This document shows positions 1 to 11,000 of a DNA stretch of 64,000 nucleotides, piece by piece (position 1 is the stretch's first letter; each line of letters starts with the position of its first letter). The position numbers and the translations under genes are program-made. The notes under the pieces are model-generated. The model saw only the letters and a list, made by a program, of their open reading frames with translations, was not told the DNA's origin and ran no database searches. The stretch comes from Chlorella sorokiniana (taxonomy: Eukaryota; Chlorophyta; Trebouxiophyceae; Chlorellales; Chlorellaceae), in assembly GCA_025917655.1 (NCBI GenBank), contig CP084618.1, positions 868,001 through 932,000 of the forward strand. Reading direction: 5' to 3'.

Positions 1-2
1 GC

Positions 3-53
3 GCGGCGCGCCAGGAGCGGCAACAGGGCCTGGACGCGGCGTGGGACGGCTGA
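3..53 (+). CDS. Possible last exon of a gene entering from the left edge
   Basis: From base 3 an open frame of 16 codons, rich in Arg, Gln and Ala and ending in the residues AAWDG, runs to a TGA at 51-53. The composition would suit the polar C-terminus of a plus-strand gene whose body lies outside the window. There is no family signature and the stretch is too short to identify. The alternative is chance, since GC-rich DNA here is open in many frames. Confidence 0.2.
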   Translation, partial: AARQERQQGLDAAWDG

Positions 54-696
54 CCGCGCAGCATCCTGCTGAGTACTCGGCCCTGAACCTTTCCAGACAT
101 ATGTGGGACGCTTGGCAGCGTCCCCAGCGTGCTGACCACCTGTGAAGACCAACCGTTCATGAGTGTGATGGAGGCCGTGTCGGCTGCATGTCGACATCTG
201 CAGAGCCGGTGGCGAATCTTGGGCCGGCCACTGCCAAGCCCAGGGCCCAGCTGCCCAGGGGCTGACGTGGCCGCCTGCGTGGAGGCAACCGCTGGCACTG
301 GCTCCTGCCCCTTGGCTCGGAAGGTTTGATTCTTTCACCAGGAAATTCTTTCACCCCACCAATACCCCTCGTGAAGCTTACTGATCGGCAGCAAAACTGG
401 AGAGCGGTGCAGGCAAGTGCTTGAGGGGAGTACAGGACAGTGCAGTCAAGAGGAAGCAGGGAGGAAGCCAGCGGGACGTCAGGTGCCGGCAGTACCCCCG
501 GGTGCCGGCGAGCGAGGGGCCAGCTGCAGGGGGCCCGCCTGGTTGTTGGAGACACGGTAAGGTGCAAGACACGAGCGCTTGGACACACACACACTAGAGG
601 GGAGAAGCTGCAAGAAAAATAGGCCTAGCCAAAAGAAAGCAGGGGATGAGCTGCGCCTGGGCACGCAGGGCGAATGCGGAGGTCGCGTCCAGCCCC
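54..696. other. Unassigned stretch 3' of the PP2C gene
   Basis: Several short open frames occur on both strands, but none shows a recognisable domain, a splice pattern or codon use that sets it apart from GC-driven noise. The right-hand part probably holds the 3' UTR of the minus-strand PP2C gene. I found no UGUAA element on that strand here. Confidence 0.4.
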
Positions 697-3600
697 TCAA
701 CTGCAGGCCCAGCAGCCGCCGACGCTCCGCAGGAGCCGCTCACGCCTGTGCCGCGGCAGGCTCGCGCCGCGCCTGCGGCGCAGCCGCGTCGCTGCCGCCG
801 CGCGCAGCGGCTGCGGCTGCGGCTGTGGCGGCGTCCTCGGGCCCCGCGGAGTGGTGTTCTTCCAGGATGGCGCCCTGGGAGCAGGAATCGCCCCCATCAG
901 CACCTGGTTGTTGGGCTCAAACACCACAATCTGTACGGGCAGGAGGGGGCAGGGGGAGCCAAGGCGGGGGTGAGCCAGACGAGCAGCCCAGGAGGGCATG
1001 GGTGGGGAGGGCACGTGGGGGCAGGCTGCAGCGGCGCTGAAGGGGGAGGCGACTCAGCAGCCGGGACCTCGGCTCCCGATGCAGCAGCACGCCCTGCCGC
1101 TTCATGGCAGGAGGGGCAGCCAGGCCCTGCGCTCGCACAGGCACCATCCGCACCGCTGCCCAGCCCCACCGTCGAAAGCTGCTGACCTATGCGGGTCAGC
1201 CCCCTCCCCCTGCCACAGTCACAAAGCATGACGATGACCGCCCGACAAGCCCAGCCCCTCACCGCCGCCGTCATGTTATCGCAGCCGATGCCGCGCGCCT
1301 CTCGCGGGTCTGCCGCCAGGCAGGCGTTGAGCAGGGCGGAGGCGACGTCGTGGGGGCGACCCCGCCGCCAGCCGCTCCGCCACAAAGTCCACCACCTGCT
1401 GGCTGCAGGGCAGGAGGCAGGAGGGGGGGGAGGGGGACGACCGGTCGACACCAGGTCAGTCACATGCGGGCTGAGCAGCTGGGCGGCGACAGCCCAGCAC
1501 CCCCTTCAGCGCTGGTGCGACCCTCCCAAAAGCCGCCGTCAGGACGACGCCACCTCCAGTGAAGATGGTCCCACAACCACCGCACACCCCACCGCACACA
1601 ACCAATAAAACAGCAATGTGACCTTGAACCAAGCGTGACGGGGTGTGACAGGGCAGCTGAGCCCGCCAAGCGCGCCCCCGCCCCCTCACTTGTTCATCAC
1701 GTCCCAGATGCCGTCGCAGGCCAGCACCAGGAAGGTGTCCTCGGCGCAGAGGCGCTGGCTGGTGACGTCGGGCTCCGCGGTGATGATCTGGTCCTTGGCC
1801 GGGAGCTGGCGAGGGGGGAGGAGAGGGGCAGTCGTTGTGTTTCGTATGTAACTTTATCATGTAACCTTGGAAATATCGAGTCAACCTAGTCACCCTAGTA
1901 ATAAAATGGGGCTTGGGGGAGGTGCGGCTGGCGGGTAGGAAGGGGGACAGCGATGCGGCGGGTTGAGGGGCATGTGTTTGATGGGCAACAAGTGGGTCGA
2001 GTGAGGGCGAGGGAGGCAAGCGTGCGTTGCCCCTTGGCTGCGCGCGCTCGATTAACTTTGGCTGAAACCATCTCTGTGCTTTGTTCGAGGGTAATGGGGG
2101 CACGAACGAAGCACAGAGATGGTTCAGCCCAATTGCTTGCTATCATGCAACTCACATCACTTCCGCGGTCGCTGCCGCCATCGGCCAGCCACGCAGTGAA
2201 AGAACCTGACCCTAAACTGAGACCCCCTCCACACATACATGCACACAGTCACAAGACAAAAAAAGGGAAACCGGCGTCACCTCTGCGTTCATCTTATAGC
2301 GCAGGTCTCCGATGGCGCGCGACAGGTTGAGGTTGCCGTTGACGCGCGTGATGCCCCGATCTCCGACAGGAAGCCCCCGCCGCCATGATCCGCGCGCGCT
2401 CGTCGGGGGCAGCCGGCTTGTGGTCCTCTGCAGGGGTGAGGAGTGGGGGTGTTGAATGATTAGGAGGCTGACAAGATTGGGGGGGGAACAGAGAGGGGCT
2501 GGACAGGTGGTGGTGTGTATGTGGGGTGTGGTGAGGGGGCGCGGGGATACAGCAGCGGGGTGTTGGGATGTCTGATTGGGAGGCTCGAGTGTTGAGTGCA
2601 GGCGGCAGCGCACCCGACAGCGGCACGGCGCGGCCGCCGCGGCACAGCACGGCGCGCGAATCGCCCGCGTTGGCCACAAACAGCTGGTCTCCGATGATCA
2701 AGGCCACCACAGCGGTACACCCCGCCTGCACCGTGGCTTCCGGCTGCGGCTCAGGCTCGGGGGCGGAGCGGCGCCGCCGCTGCCGTCTGCCTGCGGGGGC
2801 ATCGCAGGGGAGGCAAGAGGGCGAGGCAGTTGGGGGAGGTGTTAGGGAGGAACGCGGCTTGATTCGGCCACAAAGGGGGGGGAGGAGGAGAGAGTTTGAT
2901 GGCGCTGGTCGCTTGCAAGGCCTGGGTCTGGATGGGGGCCGCAGCCTGCGGACAAAGCGCGCAAAGAGCCGCCGCCGCCGCCGCACCTGGCCGTCAGGGG
3001 CGCTCGCTCCGCTGCCATTGGCCCCCTGCCCCGCCATGCGCTGCAGCTGCACCAGCTTGCGCAGCATGTCGTACGTGTCCTCCTCGCCCTCCTCCTCTCC
3101 GTCTTTGCCTGTAGGAAAAGGGAGGCACCCGGCTTGGGGCAGATGAGAGAGGGCTGGTCGCAGCGACGTGTGGAGACGTCTTGCTTTGCTGGGCGGTGCC
3201 TTGAATTGGTGCTCCACTGCCGCGCTATGTGCAGCGCCCCAACGTTGCCCAGCCCCAAGCTTGCACAACCAGCTGCCTGAGCTTGCAACCTACAGCCCAC
3301 ATTCTGTAGCGTGCCACCAGGCCTTGCCCGCCCAGCGGCACCGCGCACCTCCCTCCACCTCCTTGCGCAGCGCTTCCAGTTCATTGAAGCCCTCCCGCGA
3401 TCGCATCAGCTCGTCCATGCGATGGAACACCTGCCAGGGTTGACCGGGTGGTGGAGAGGGGGAACGCGGCAGCTGAGCGGCAGGTCGAGGGCACGGGCGG
3501 TGGCAGCCCCTGCAGGTCCTCCCGCTGCCTGCGACCCACCTGCTTCAAGCTCTGCTCATACCGTCCCTCCAGGAAGGCTGACTGCCGCTGTAGCTCGCTG

Positions 3601-3925
3601 GTCATGCGCTTGCTGCAGAACTTGGCTACTTCCGGCCCGCCGTGGCCGTCAAACACCCCAAAGATATGGCAGTCATCCCTGATGTGGTGTGCGATATGTG
3701 CATCCTCCTGGAAGCAGCAGAGGAGCAGGGTGGGCGTTGAGAGCGCTGGCAGGGGGCATGAGGTCCCGACACCCCTCACAAGGTCCCTGCCCCTGGATCT
3801 CCGTGCTCCTGGCGCACCATGTTCTTGCGCCATCCTTGCTGCGCACTAATCCCATACTTCAGCCGCTCGTGAGAGCCGTGCAGAGTCTCCTTCTCGGTGT
3901 TTGGAGTCGCTAAGTACTGTCCCAT
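697..3925 (-). CDS. PP2C-family (PPM) Ser/Thr protein phosphatase, multi-exon
   Basis: Metal-dependent phosphatase that removes phosphate from Ser/Thr. The ATG at 3923-3925 opens a typical plant PP2C N-terminus (MGQYLATPNTEKET, then YGISAQQGWRKNMEDAH across an intron). Exons 1-3 are 3818-3925, 3540-3707 and 3349-3430. Metal-binding motifs are present in order: VFDGHGG (about 3640-3655), GDSRAVL (about 2640), LSRAIGDLRYK (about 2300), LACDGIWDVMN (about 1700) and CDNMT (about 1275). An acidic, charged insert (GEEEGEEDTYD, about 3070-3110) separates the first motifs. The reading frame slips at G/C runs 1352-1356, 2354-2357 and 2374-2378; one added base at each restores the family sequence. The stop is uncertain: one frame ends at 697, while another with an Ala-rich tail ends at 740. 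Assignment to PP2C is firm; the subfamily and substrate cannot be told. Confidence 0.9.
2060..2129. repeat. Near-perfect 27/28-bp inverted repeat (hairpin) inside a PP2C intron
   Basis: Arms at 2060-2087 and 2103-2129 are complementary except for one mismatch and one unpaired A, and are separated by a 15-base loop. It lies in the intron between the exons encoding the LSRAIGDLRYK and DGIWDV motifs, so it would fold in the PP2C pre-mRNA. The flanking sequence does not continue the pairing. It could be a small RNA precursor, a miniature fold-back element or a chance palindrome. Confidence 0.8.
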
Positions 3926-4379
3926 GCCTGATTGGTGAATAACAGGGGCCTTTAGGCCCCAAAAACTCAATGGGGAGAGCGAGAGGCGCTGGAGCTGGCG
4001 GAGGAAGCCGAAGCTCTCGGGCCGAAGACAGACCAAGGAGAATACAGGGGGCTGCTGTGTAAGAACTGCATATCATGGTCGCGAGTGCATGCTGCATCCT
4101 CAGGGGACGCACAGCAGCCCCCAGCACGCCCACCTGGCAGCTTGCTGGCACCCAATGAAGGAGTCCTACCTTCCCTGCAGCAGCCACCCAGTGTCCCACA
4201 GATCCCAGCTGCTCATGACTGGCAGCACACATCCTGCATGCAGCTGGCACGAACCGGGGGCTGTCAACACTCCGCCGCACTTGCCACCCTGCCCTGGCAA
4301 CCCCGTCGCCCTGCCCGCTGGGGGTGCGTTACAGGCGCGGGGAGGGCATGTGCGGTGACAGCAGGGCTCCTCTGCCGCC
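3926..4379. other. Spacer between eL13 stop and PP2C start
   Basis: Both flanking genes run leftward, so this 454-bp stretch must hold the eL13 3' UTR and the PP2C promoter and 5' UTR. Apart from the UGUAA element at 4329-4333, I see no convincing motif. A short GGGGCC-TTTA-GGCCCC palindrome (about 3945-3960) sits just upstream of the PP2C ATG. Confidence 0.5.
4329..4333 (-). terminator. UGUAA polyadenylation signal of eL13
   Basis: The minus strand reads TGTAA 47 bases past the eL13 stop codon. UGUAA is the usual poly(A) signal in green algae, and the spacing fits a short 3' UTR. Confidence 0.6.
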
Positions 4380-6608
4380 TCACGAGTCCTTCTCGGCCTG
4401 GGCGGCCTCCTTGGGCGCTTCTCGCGCACGCCCGCCATCCGCGCGTTCATGCGCTCCACGCGCAGCACGCCATAGGCATACTCCTTCTGCGGGGGTTCCA
4501 TCAGGGTATGGGTTGGGTGGGTGGATGGACAGTGTGTGGTGGGGGGGAGAGGAGGGGTGAGGGGGCGGGTTCGCAGCGGATCCGCTGCAGCACAGAGCAA
4601 CTTGCGAGGGCTACCCCCAGCAAGTCCCTCATCGCCAGTCCCTCGTCGAATGAATGACAGCCAGATTCTTCGACAGCAAGCCTAGTGGTATACAGTAGCA
4701 TTGCGGCACATCCAGCACCGGGCCACCAGCCGACACCCAGCGCACCTTCATCTCCTCGGTCACCGCCACCTTCTCCAGGGCGGGCGCCGCCTTGGCAGCG
4801 GGCAGCAGGGGGCCGCGCAGCTGCTGCGCCGCAGCCAGCTCCTCGGCGGGCGAGTCGCCGGCCTTGGGCTTGCCGGCGCGGCGGGGGAACAGCACCAGGT
4901 TGGCCTTGTAGGCCTTCAGGCGGTTGGCGTTCTCCTGCGACAGCGGGGCGGCAGCGGGGCGGGCGAGGGGTGAGCGAGCGGGGGCCCGCCCGAGAAAGAG
5001 AAAACCTGCAGCGGCCGGGGGTGCGCAAACCGGGGGAGCCCCAGCCTGCGGCGCCCGCGTGCTGCCAGCCGCCCTCCCCTGGGGTGGCAGCCAGGCTCTG
5101 AGCGCCGGTCGTAGCGGGCCCTCCTCGAGTGGCGCGCGCGCACACAGCACGGAAGGAGGTTGATGCACAGGAGGAGGTTCGTGCGCACCTGCAGAGACTC
5201 CAGGCTGCGGTTGCGGCGGCGGTGGTCCACGGCGATGCCGATGGTGGGCGCCAGCTTGGCGGGGATGCCAGCCTCCTGCAGAGCGGTACAGGGGCAGCAC
5301 GACCAGTGAACATTGGGCGCAGGTGGGCCGGCGCATCCCCCCCCAGGGATCGCCACGTGCGGGCTGCTGGCGCGTGAGCGGCTGTGGTGCACGGCGACTG
5401 CGTGCAGCGGTCGGGCCAGCACGCTGCTGCTGTATGCAGCGGCTGCCGCGCGAGTGCTGGGCTCCATATTGCTGCCTGCAGGCCAACGTGCAGCTCCTTG
5501 GCAGCCGAAACCGGCTGGGTGTGTGCCTGCTGCTGCATCGCATGCACCAAGTGCTGAAGTAGGCCAAACTGACCGACTGCCTGGCGTGCAGCTGCAAAAC
5601 CACGAGGCTGCACCTCTGCAGCGCGCTGTATGCTGACGTGTGTCCAGAAATGGGCGGGCCGTAGCTCGCGCCATGGCGCCCCTGCCGCCTAACGCTGGTT
5701 GCAGTCCGTGCACCATGCTGACGTCATCCGTGCGCTTCCGCTGGCAGGCAGTGCATGTGGCAAAATGGCAGCCCACGAGCTGCCTGCTGGCTGCAGTGCC
5801 GGCAGCTGACGTGCGCCGATAGGCTTGCCAGCCAAAACGCCCCCGCCCCCACACACACACACACCATGCCCTGCCAGCCTAGAAGCCGGCTCGAGCCCGT
5901 CTTCCCGCACAAGCCCCGAACAACACGGCAAGGAAGGCGGAGCGAAGGAAAAACCTCCGGCTCAGCACCCACCTTGAGCTCCTCCAGGGTGAAGCCGCGG
6001 CCCGCCCGCTTCTTCATGTTGTACTTCACGGTCTGGCCGCTCACGATGGGGCGCAGCAGGCCAGCCACGGGGCGAGGCGCCACGCGGGCGGCCTTCTCAG
6101 CACGGGCTGCGGGGCAGAACAGCAGGGCAGGGGGGGCCACCAGGTCAGTCCTTGGAAGGGCGGCGGCCGCGCTGACCCCGAGCTGGCACTCGAAGCTGGC
6201 GTTGCTGCCGTGAATGGCTTGGTCCTGCTGACGGCGCGGCTTGTCGCACACAGCTGAACAGCCAACGCTGCCATCATTGCTGCAGGGCCTGGCGGGCGGA
6301 GGGGGCATGCCCTCTGCATGCCCGCGAAGGCAACGGCGTGGGGGTTCCCATGCCGTGACTGCGCCTATCAGCCTCGCTAGGCGGCCGACTGGGCTCCAGA
6401 AGACCCTCAGGCGCGCCAAACGCTGGTGGCTGCTGGCCGTGGCTGCGTCGCTGGGACTGCTGCCCGCTGTGATAGATGGCTGGCAATCTGCTGCTTGCTC
6501 ACCGGCCCTCCGGCGCTCCTTGCGGGCAGGCTGGTTGAACCATGTCACCACCTTGTCCTGCCACTTCTTCCTGTACTTGCGGATGCTCGCAATCTGGTTG
6601 TTCGGCAT
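4380..6608 (-). CDS. RPL13: 60S ribosomal protein eL13 (L13)
   Basis: Structural protein of the large cytosolic ribosomal subunit. The ATG at 6606-6608 begins [17 protein letters not shown], followed by the hallmark [14 protein letters not shown]. Later exons give [19 protein letters not shown] and [12 protein letters not shown] (about 5975-6100), [20 protein letters not shown] (about 5200-5275), then [19 protein letters not shown] (about 4860-4920). The last exon ends in a charged Ala/Glu/Lys tail like the plant protein. That tail reads correctly ([10 protein letters not shown] then TGA at 4380-4382) only if one base is added at the GGG run 4413-4415; as written the frame runs on in an Arg/Pro-rich direction. 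The N-terminus differs from the usual plant start (MVKHNN type), but the core is unmistakable. It is divergent from the TPS gene and tandem with the PP2C gene. Confidence 0.95.
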
Positions 6609-8067
6609 CCTGCTGGGCTTTCCCTGCACGTCGGGCGGCGCGGTGGCACATGTCAGGCGCGGGGATGCAAGAGAGGCCTACTCCGGCGGCTATAGGGCTG
6701 GCAACGCACCTAATAAACACCAGCAGTGCCCTTGAAAGAGGCAGAGCCAGGCTGGGAGCTGCCCCAAGTGGGCCGTGCTGCGTAGCATGGCGACCCAGGG
6801 GCCAACACCCATGCGGCGGCCTCTCCTTCTCGGAGCTGTCTTCGCGCCCAGTGCGAATTTTTTGGTAACTCGTCACATGTGAAGGTGCTCGCGCAGTGCA
6901 GGAAGCCCAGAACACCGCGACCGAATTCGGCAAGCGTAGTTGGCGTTTTGCCTGGTCGGCGTGGTGCAGCCTACCAAGCATTCATGCATAGATGTTGATG
7001 CGCCTGGCAAGCCCCTAACAACAGAGCGGCGTATGCTCAGCCTGTCCTGCCGCCAGCACTGGTGTGTGCCCACTGTCGGCGTCCGCCTGACTCGCACACT
7101 GAAGCCGGTTGGGCCTCGGCGCTGGCATGTGGCGGCGTCTGTGCTGGCACACCACCGAGCCTGCCAGGCCCGCCCACCTGAGCAGCCTGGGTCAGGGAGT
7201 GGGGACTTGGGCGCTAGGGAGTGGGGACACTCGGCTAGGCAGCCTGGCCAGCCTGCCCAGGGGCGACCCCAGCTCGCAGCTGGACACGGTGCAACTTGCG
7301 CACGTTACGTACTGAGAATGAGGCCGTGTCTCAGATCATCTTAGTTGAACTGTAGAGTCTCTCCATGGGGACAGACGGGATGGCTCCGAGGCCTGTGTTC
7401 TGCCAGCCCTCTAGCAGCATGGGAGCCGTTCAAACAGGAGTGCGCATGGGCTGGATGCGTCTCAAGAAAAGGGATGGGCAAATGTGCACGTGCCTGACAT
7501 CCTTAGCATACCATTCAAAAGTGACATGAGCAGCCCACGCTGAGGAACATCGCGAGTCGTGACCTCGGGCCGCCCGCCAGAGCGCGCCAGGATGGCATGC
7601 CTGCAGCTGTCCTCCAGGGGCTCCTTGGCACAGTCCCCGGTTGCCCGACACTTGCGATCTCGCTCGTCATTATTACAACGGGTCTGCCAGCAGCGAGTAG
7701 GCTTTGAGGCTTGCCTCCTGCGCGCTTCCCGAGCCGTGAGGCCCTCCCGTCCCTTTCGGTAGTCAAGTGGAGGCTTCGTACAATATCACACGCGTCATAA
7801 TCCTGTATCTCGGGCCCAGACGCCGTATGACGGGGCTGCCCCTGGGCTCGGAGCGGAGGCCCGCTCAGATGGGAGCGACAGCCTCGCTCTGGTGCCGCCA
7901 GGAGAGCCAGTGGAGGCGGTGACGGCCAGCCGAGTTGGTGCGTAACACCTGGCAACGTGCAGGCCGCCGCCAGCCGCCACACGCTTACGGCAGCCCAGTG
8001 CCTGCACCTGGCTGGGGCGCAGCCTGTCCAGGAAGGGGAACCTGTGCCATGATGCCTGATTGTTTGC
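6609..8067. promoter_or_regulatory. Divergent intergenic region between eL13 and TPS
   Basis: This is the longest gene-free stretch in the window at 1,459 bp, lying between the 5' ends of two divergent genes. It should hold both promoters, both 5' UTRs and perhaps a non-coding or short first exon of the TPS gene. Open frames exist (for example + 6940-7344), but none resembles a known protein. It is less extreme in GC than the genes around it. I see no clear TATA box. Confidence 0.4.
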
Positions 8068-11000
8068 ATGCCCTGTGGGCAGCCAGCCCGCGCTCGATGG
8101 CCCCACTCAGCTGCCGCCTCGCCGCGCCACGCCGCCGCAGGCCGCCTGCTGCTGCAACGCCTGCGCAAGAGCCAGAGCACCACAGTGCTGTATGGCGAGC
8201 CGGAGAGCGCGCTGGAGCAGCTGCAGCTCACGGAAGGCGGCTCCGCGCTCTTCCAGCAGCTGGATGGCGGCGGTTCGCAGGTGAGCTGCTGGATGCGGGT
8301 GGGGGCTGGCCTCGGTGGGAGCAACCCAAGGCTGGGTTGGTGCATGTGTGTGTGGGGGGAGAGGGGGGTTCTCTAGCGCCCACCAGGCGGCAGGCAGGAG
8401 CCGCGGCAGCTGGGAATTGGCCTGCGGAGAGTGAAAGCAGCGTTGCTGAGGGAGCGGAATGGCGGGCACGAGCTTCTGGTGGCGGCTCGCCCTCGCCCTG
8501 TGTGGCCTGGCCCCTGTGCACTGGCACATGCCCCCCCCCACACCCCCGACGTACACACACCCGCCACCCCACACGACTCACGAATTCCCGCCCCTTCACA
8601 CCCTGTCGCCGCCGCATTACAGCGGCTGATAGTCGTGGCCAACCGGCTGCCGGTGTCGGCTTACAAGGACCGCGGAGGGCGCTGGCAGCTGCAGGTAGGT
8701 CGCGGCGGCAGCTTGGCCCCGGGAGGGGCCTGCTGGGAGGGCTGACCGGTTGACCGGTGCACCTCAGCCGCGGCCACGTGCAGCGGAGACCACCCGGCCA
8801 GCGCTGTGCCGCTGCGGCTTTGGGCGCGGTGCCAGCTGCACGCCAGGGGGCGCCAGCTAAGGGGGCGGCTGGGGCTGGCGGGCTCCCTGTCAGGCCAACA
8901 ACGAATGGCCCCGCACCCGCTGCCGCACCCACGCCTGCAGGTTTCGGCGGGCGGCCTGGTGTCTGCGCTGATGGGTGTGGGCCACTTTCAGGTGCGAGCT
9001 GCGGCGGCAGGGGGCTGACAGCCGTGCAGGGAGAGCTGGGCAGAGCGGCCAGGGCACAGAAACTCCTCACATCACGCAGCTGTCGCAGCGCAGCATGGCG
9101 CCTCCATGTCGCCTTCCCCCTCGCTGCCCGCTGCCCGCTGGTTGTGCGACAGGCCCAGCGGTCGGCTTCTGCAGAGTGCACGTCAGCACCCGGCTCATTC
9201 CCCGCTCCCTGCCGCCGCCTGCCCGAGCAGACCAAGTGGATCGGGTGGCCGGGCGTGTACATCGAAGCGGGGCCGGAGCGGGACGAGCTGTCGGCGGCGC
9301 TGCACTCCGAGGGCTACTCCCCGTCTACCTCGACCAGAAGACGTGTGACCTGCACTACAACGGCTTCTGCAACTCCGTGCTGTGGCAGCTCTTCCACTAC
9401 GTGCCGCTCAACATCGGTGGGCTGGCCGGGGGCGGGGGGCTGCGGTTGGTGGGCTGGTCGGGGGACTGCGGTTGGTGGGCAGGCAAGGGGCGGTGGTTGG
9501 TGGGCAGGTCGGGAGACTGTGGTTGGTGGGCAGGGCGGGGGGCTGTGGTTGGTGGGCTGGTCGGGGGGCCGTGGTTGGTGATCTTCTTGGGCGCCTGCAG
9601 CAGCGGCCTGCTGCAGCGGGGCGATGTCGCGATGTTGCTGCACTTGGTCGTGCGTTGGCCCTTAACATACACTGCCTGCCCTCACCCGGTCGCCTGCACT
9701 TGATGCTCCAATCACCACAACCGCCATGCACACCCCACCCACAGACTCCAAGCTGAGCGAGACGCGCATGCTGCAGTTCCAGTGGGGAGCGCACCAGCTG
9801 GCCAACAAGATCTTTGCGGGTGGGCTGCCTGAGCGCCCGCGCCGGGGCTGGCCCGGCGCAACCGCTGTGCCGTGACCCACTGCGCGGCTTCCAGCCGTTA
9901 TGGTATACAACCGTGCAGGGCCTCTCGCCCCCAGCCGCCATGGGGCTTCTCCCCCTCTCCCACACAATCAACAATGACCAGCATTAACATTTAGCCACAA
10001 GACATCGCGCTACCCTTCACGCTGTGTTTTTGTGCCCCCACCCTGCTCCAGACGTGGTGCTGCAGCACTACCAGGACGGCGACATTGTCTGGGTGCAGGT
10101 GGGCCCCCTTTTCTTTTACTTCTGTTGCTTGTCTTTAACCACCTGCCGCTGCCTGTTTCTGTGGCTTTTGCAGCGGTAAGGCCCGTCTCAAGCAGCTCGT
10201 TCCTTGCACTTGCTTGCCCGTATTGAAGCATGTCTCGCATTGTGTGTGCCTGGAAGGGGTGTCGGTTCTGCTGATGCAGGGTGTGAGGCACACCACGACA
10301 GGGGTAGCCAGCATGCTGCGCCCGCTGCCGCCCACGCAGCCACCCAGGCCACGCCCCCGAACCCCTGGTTCCTCCTGCTCTGTTCCGCCTTGTTCTCCGC
10401 AGGATTACCACCTCATGCTGCTGCCCGCCATCCTGAAAGAGGCCAAGCCGCGTATGAAGGTAATTCTTTTGTTGTAGGCGTTTTCCCTGTCAACTGACAA
10501 CTCGTGTGGAGAAGCCGGCCAGGGCTGGCCAGCACCGCCCCTCGCCTGCACACAACGAGCCAGGACGCAATGCGTCCTGCCTGCTGGCGGCCTGCGAGCC
10601 CTGCGTGGCACTGACCCTGGATGAGACGTCCACGTTTGGTTGTGGATTCTGCGCCCATGCATCACCCCCAAACCCACCCCTGCCCGCTGCGAAAACAGGT
10701 CGGCTTCTTCCTGCACACCCCCTTCCCCTCCTCCGAGATCTACCGCACCCTGCCCGTGCGGGAGGAGCTGCTGCGCTCGGGTGAGCAGCTGCGCTGCAGC
10801 TTCCCCCAGCTCCCCAGCCCGCCTTGCTGCCGGCAGCCCGCCCCTCTCGCCGTCCGCCGCCGGCCGTCGGCGCCCCCGTCCCTGCTGCCTCCCTCTCCGC
10901 TAATTTGCGTCTCTGTTTCTTTTGTTGCAGTGCTCAAGGCGGATTTGATTGGCTTTCACACTTATGACTACGCTCGCCACTTTGTGTCCGCCTGCACGCG

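Noticed and set aside
697-3925. PP2C as a pseudogene because of three or more frame slips
   Set aside because: All metal-binding motifs and splice sites are intact, and the same type of slip occurs in genes that must be functional, so sequence error is more likely.
4501-5613. 370-codon minus-strand open frame within eL13
   Set aside because: It runs through eL13 introns as well as exons. Only the short segments matching eL13 are conserved; the rest is intron sequence.
6940-7344. 134-codon plus-strand frame upstream of TPS
   Set aside because: No homology, no splice partner and no distinctive composition; better explained as promoter or UTR sequence.
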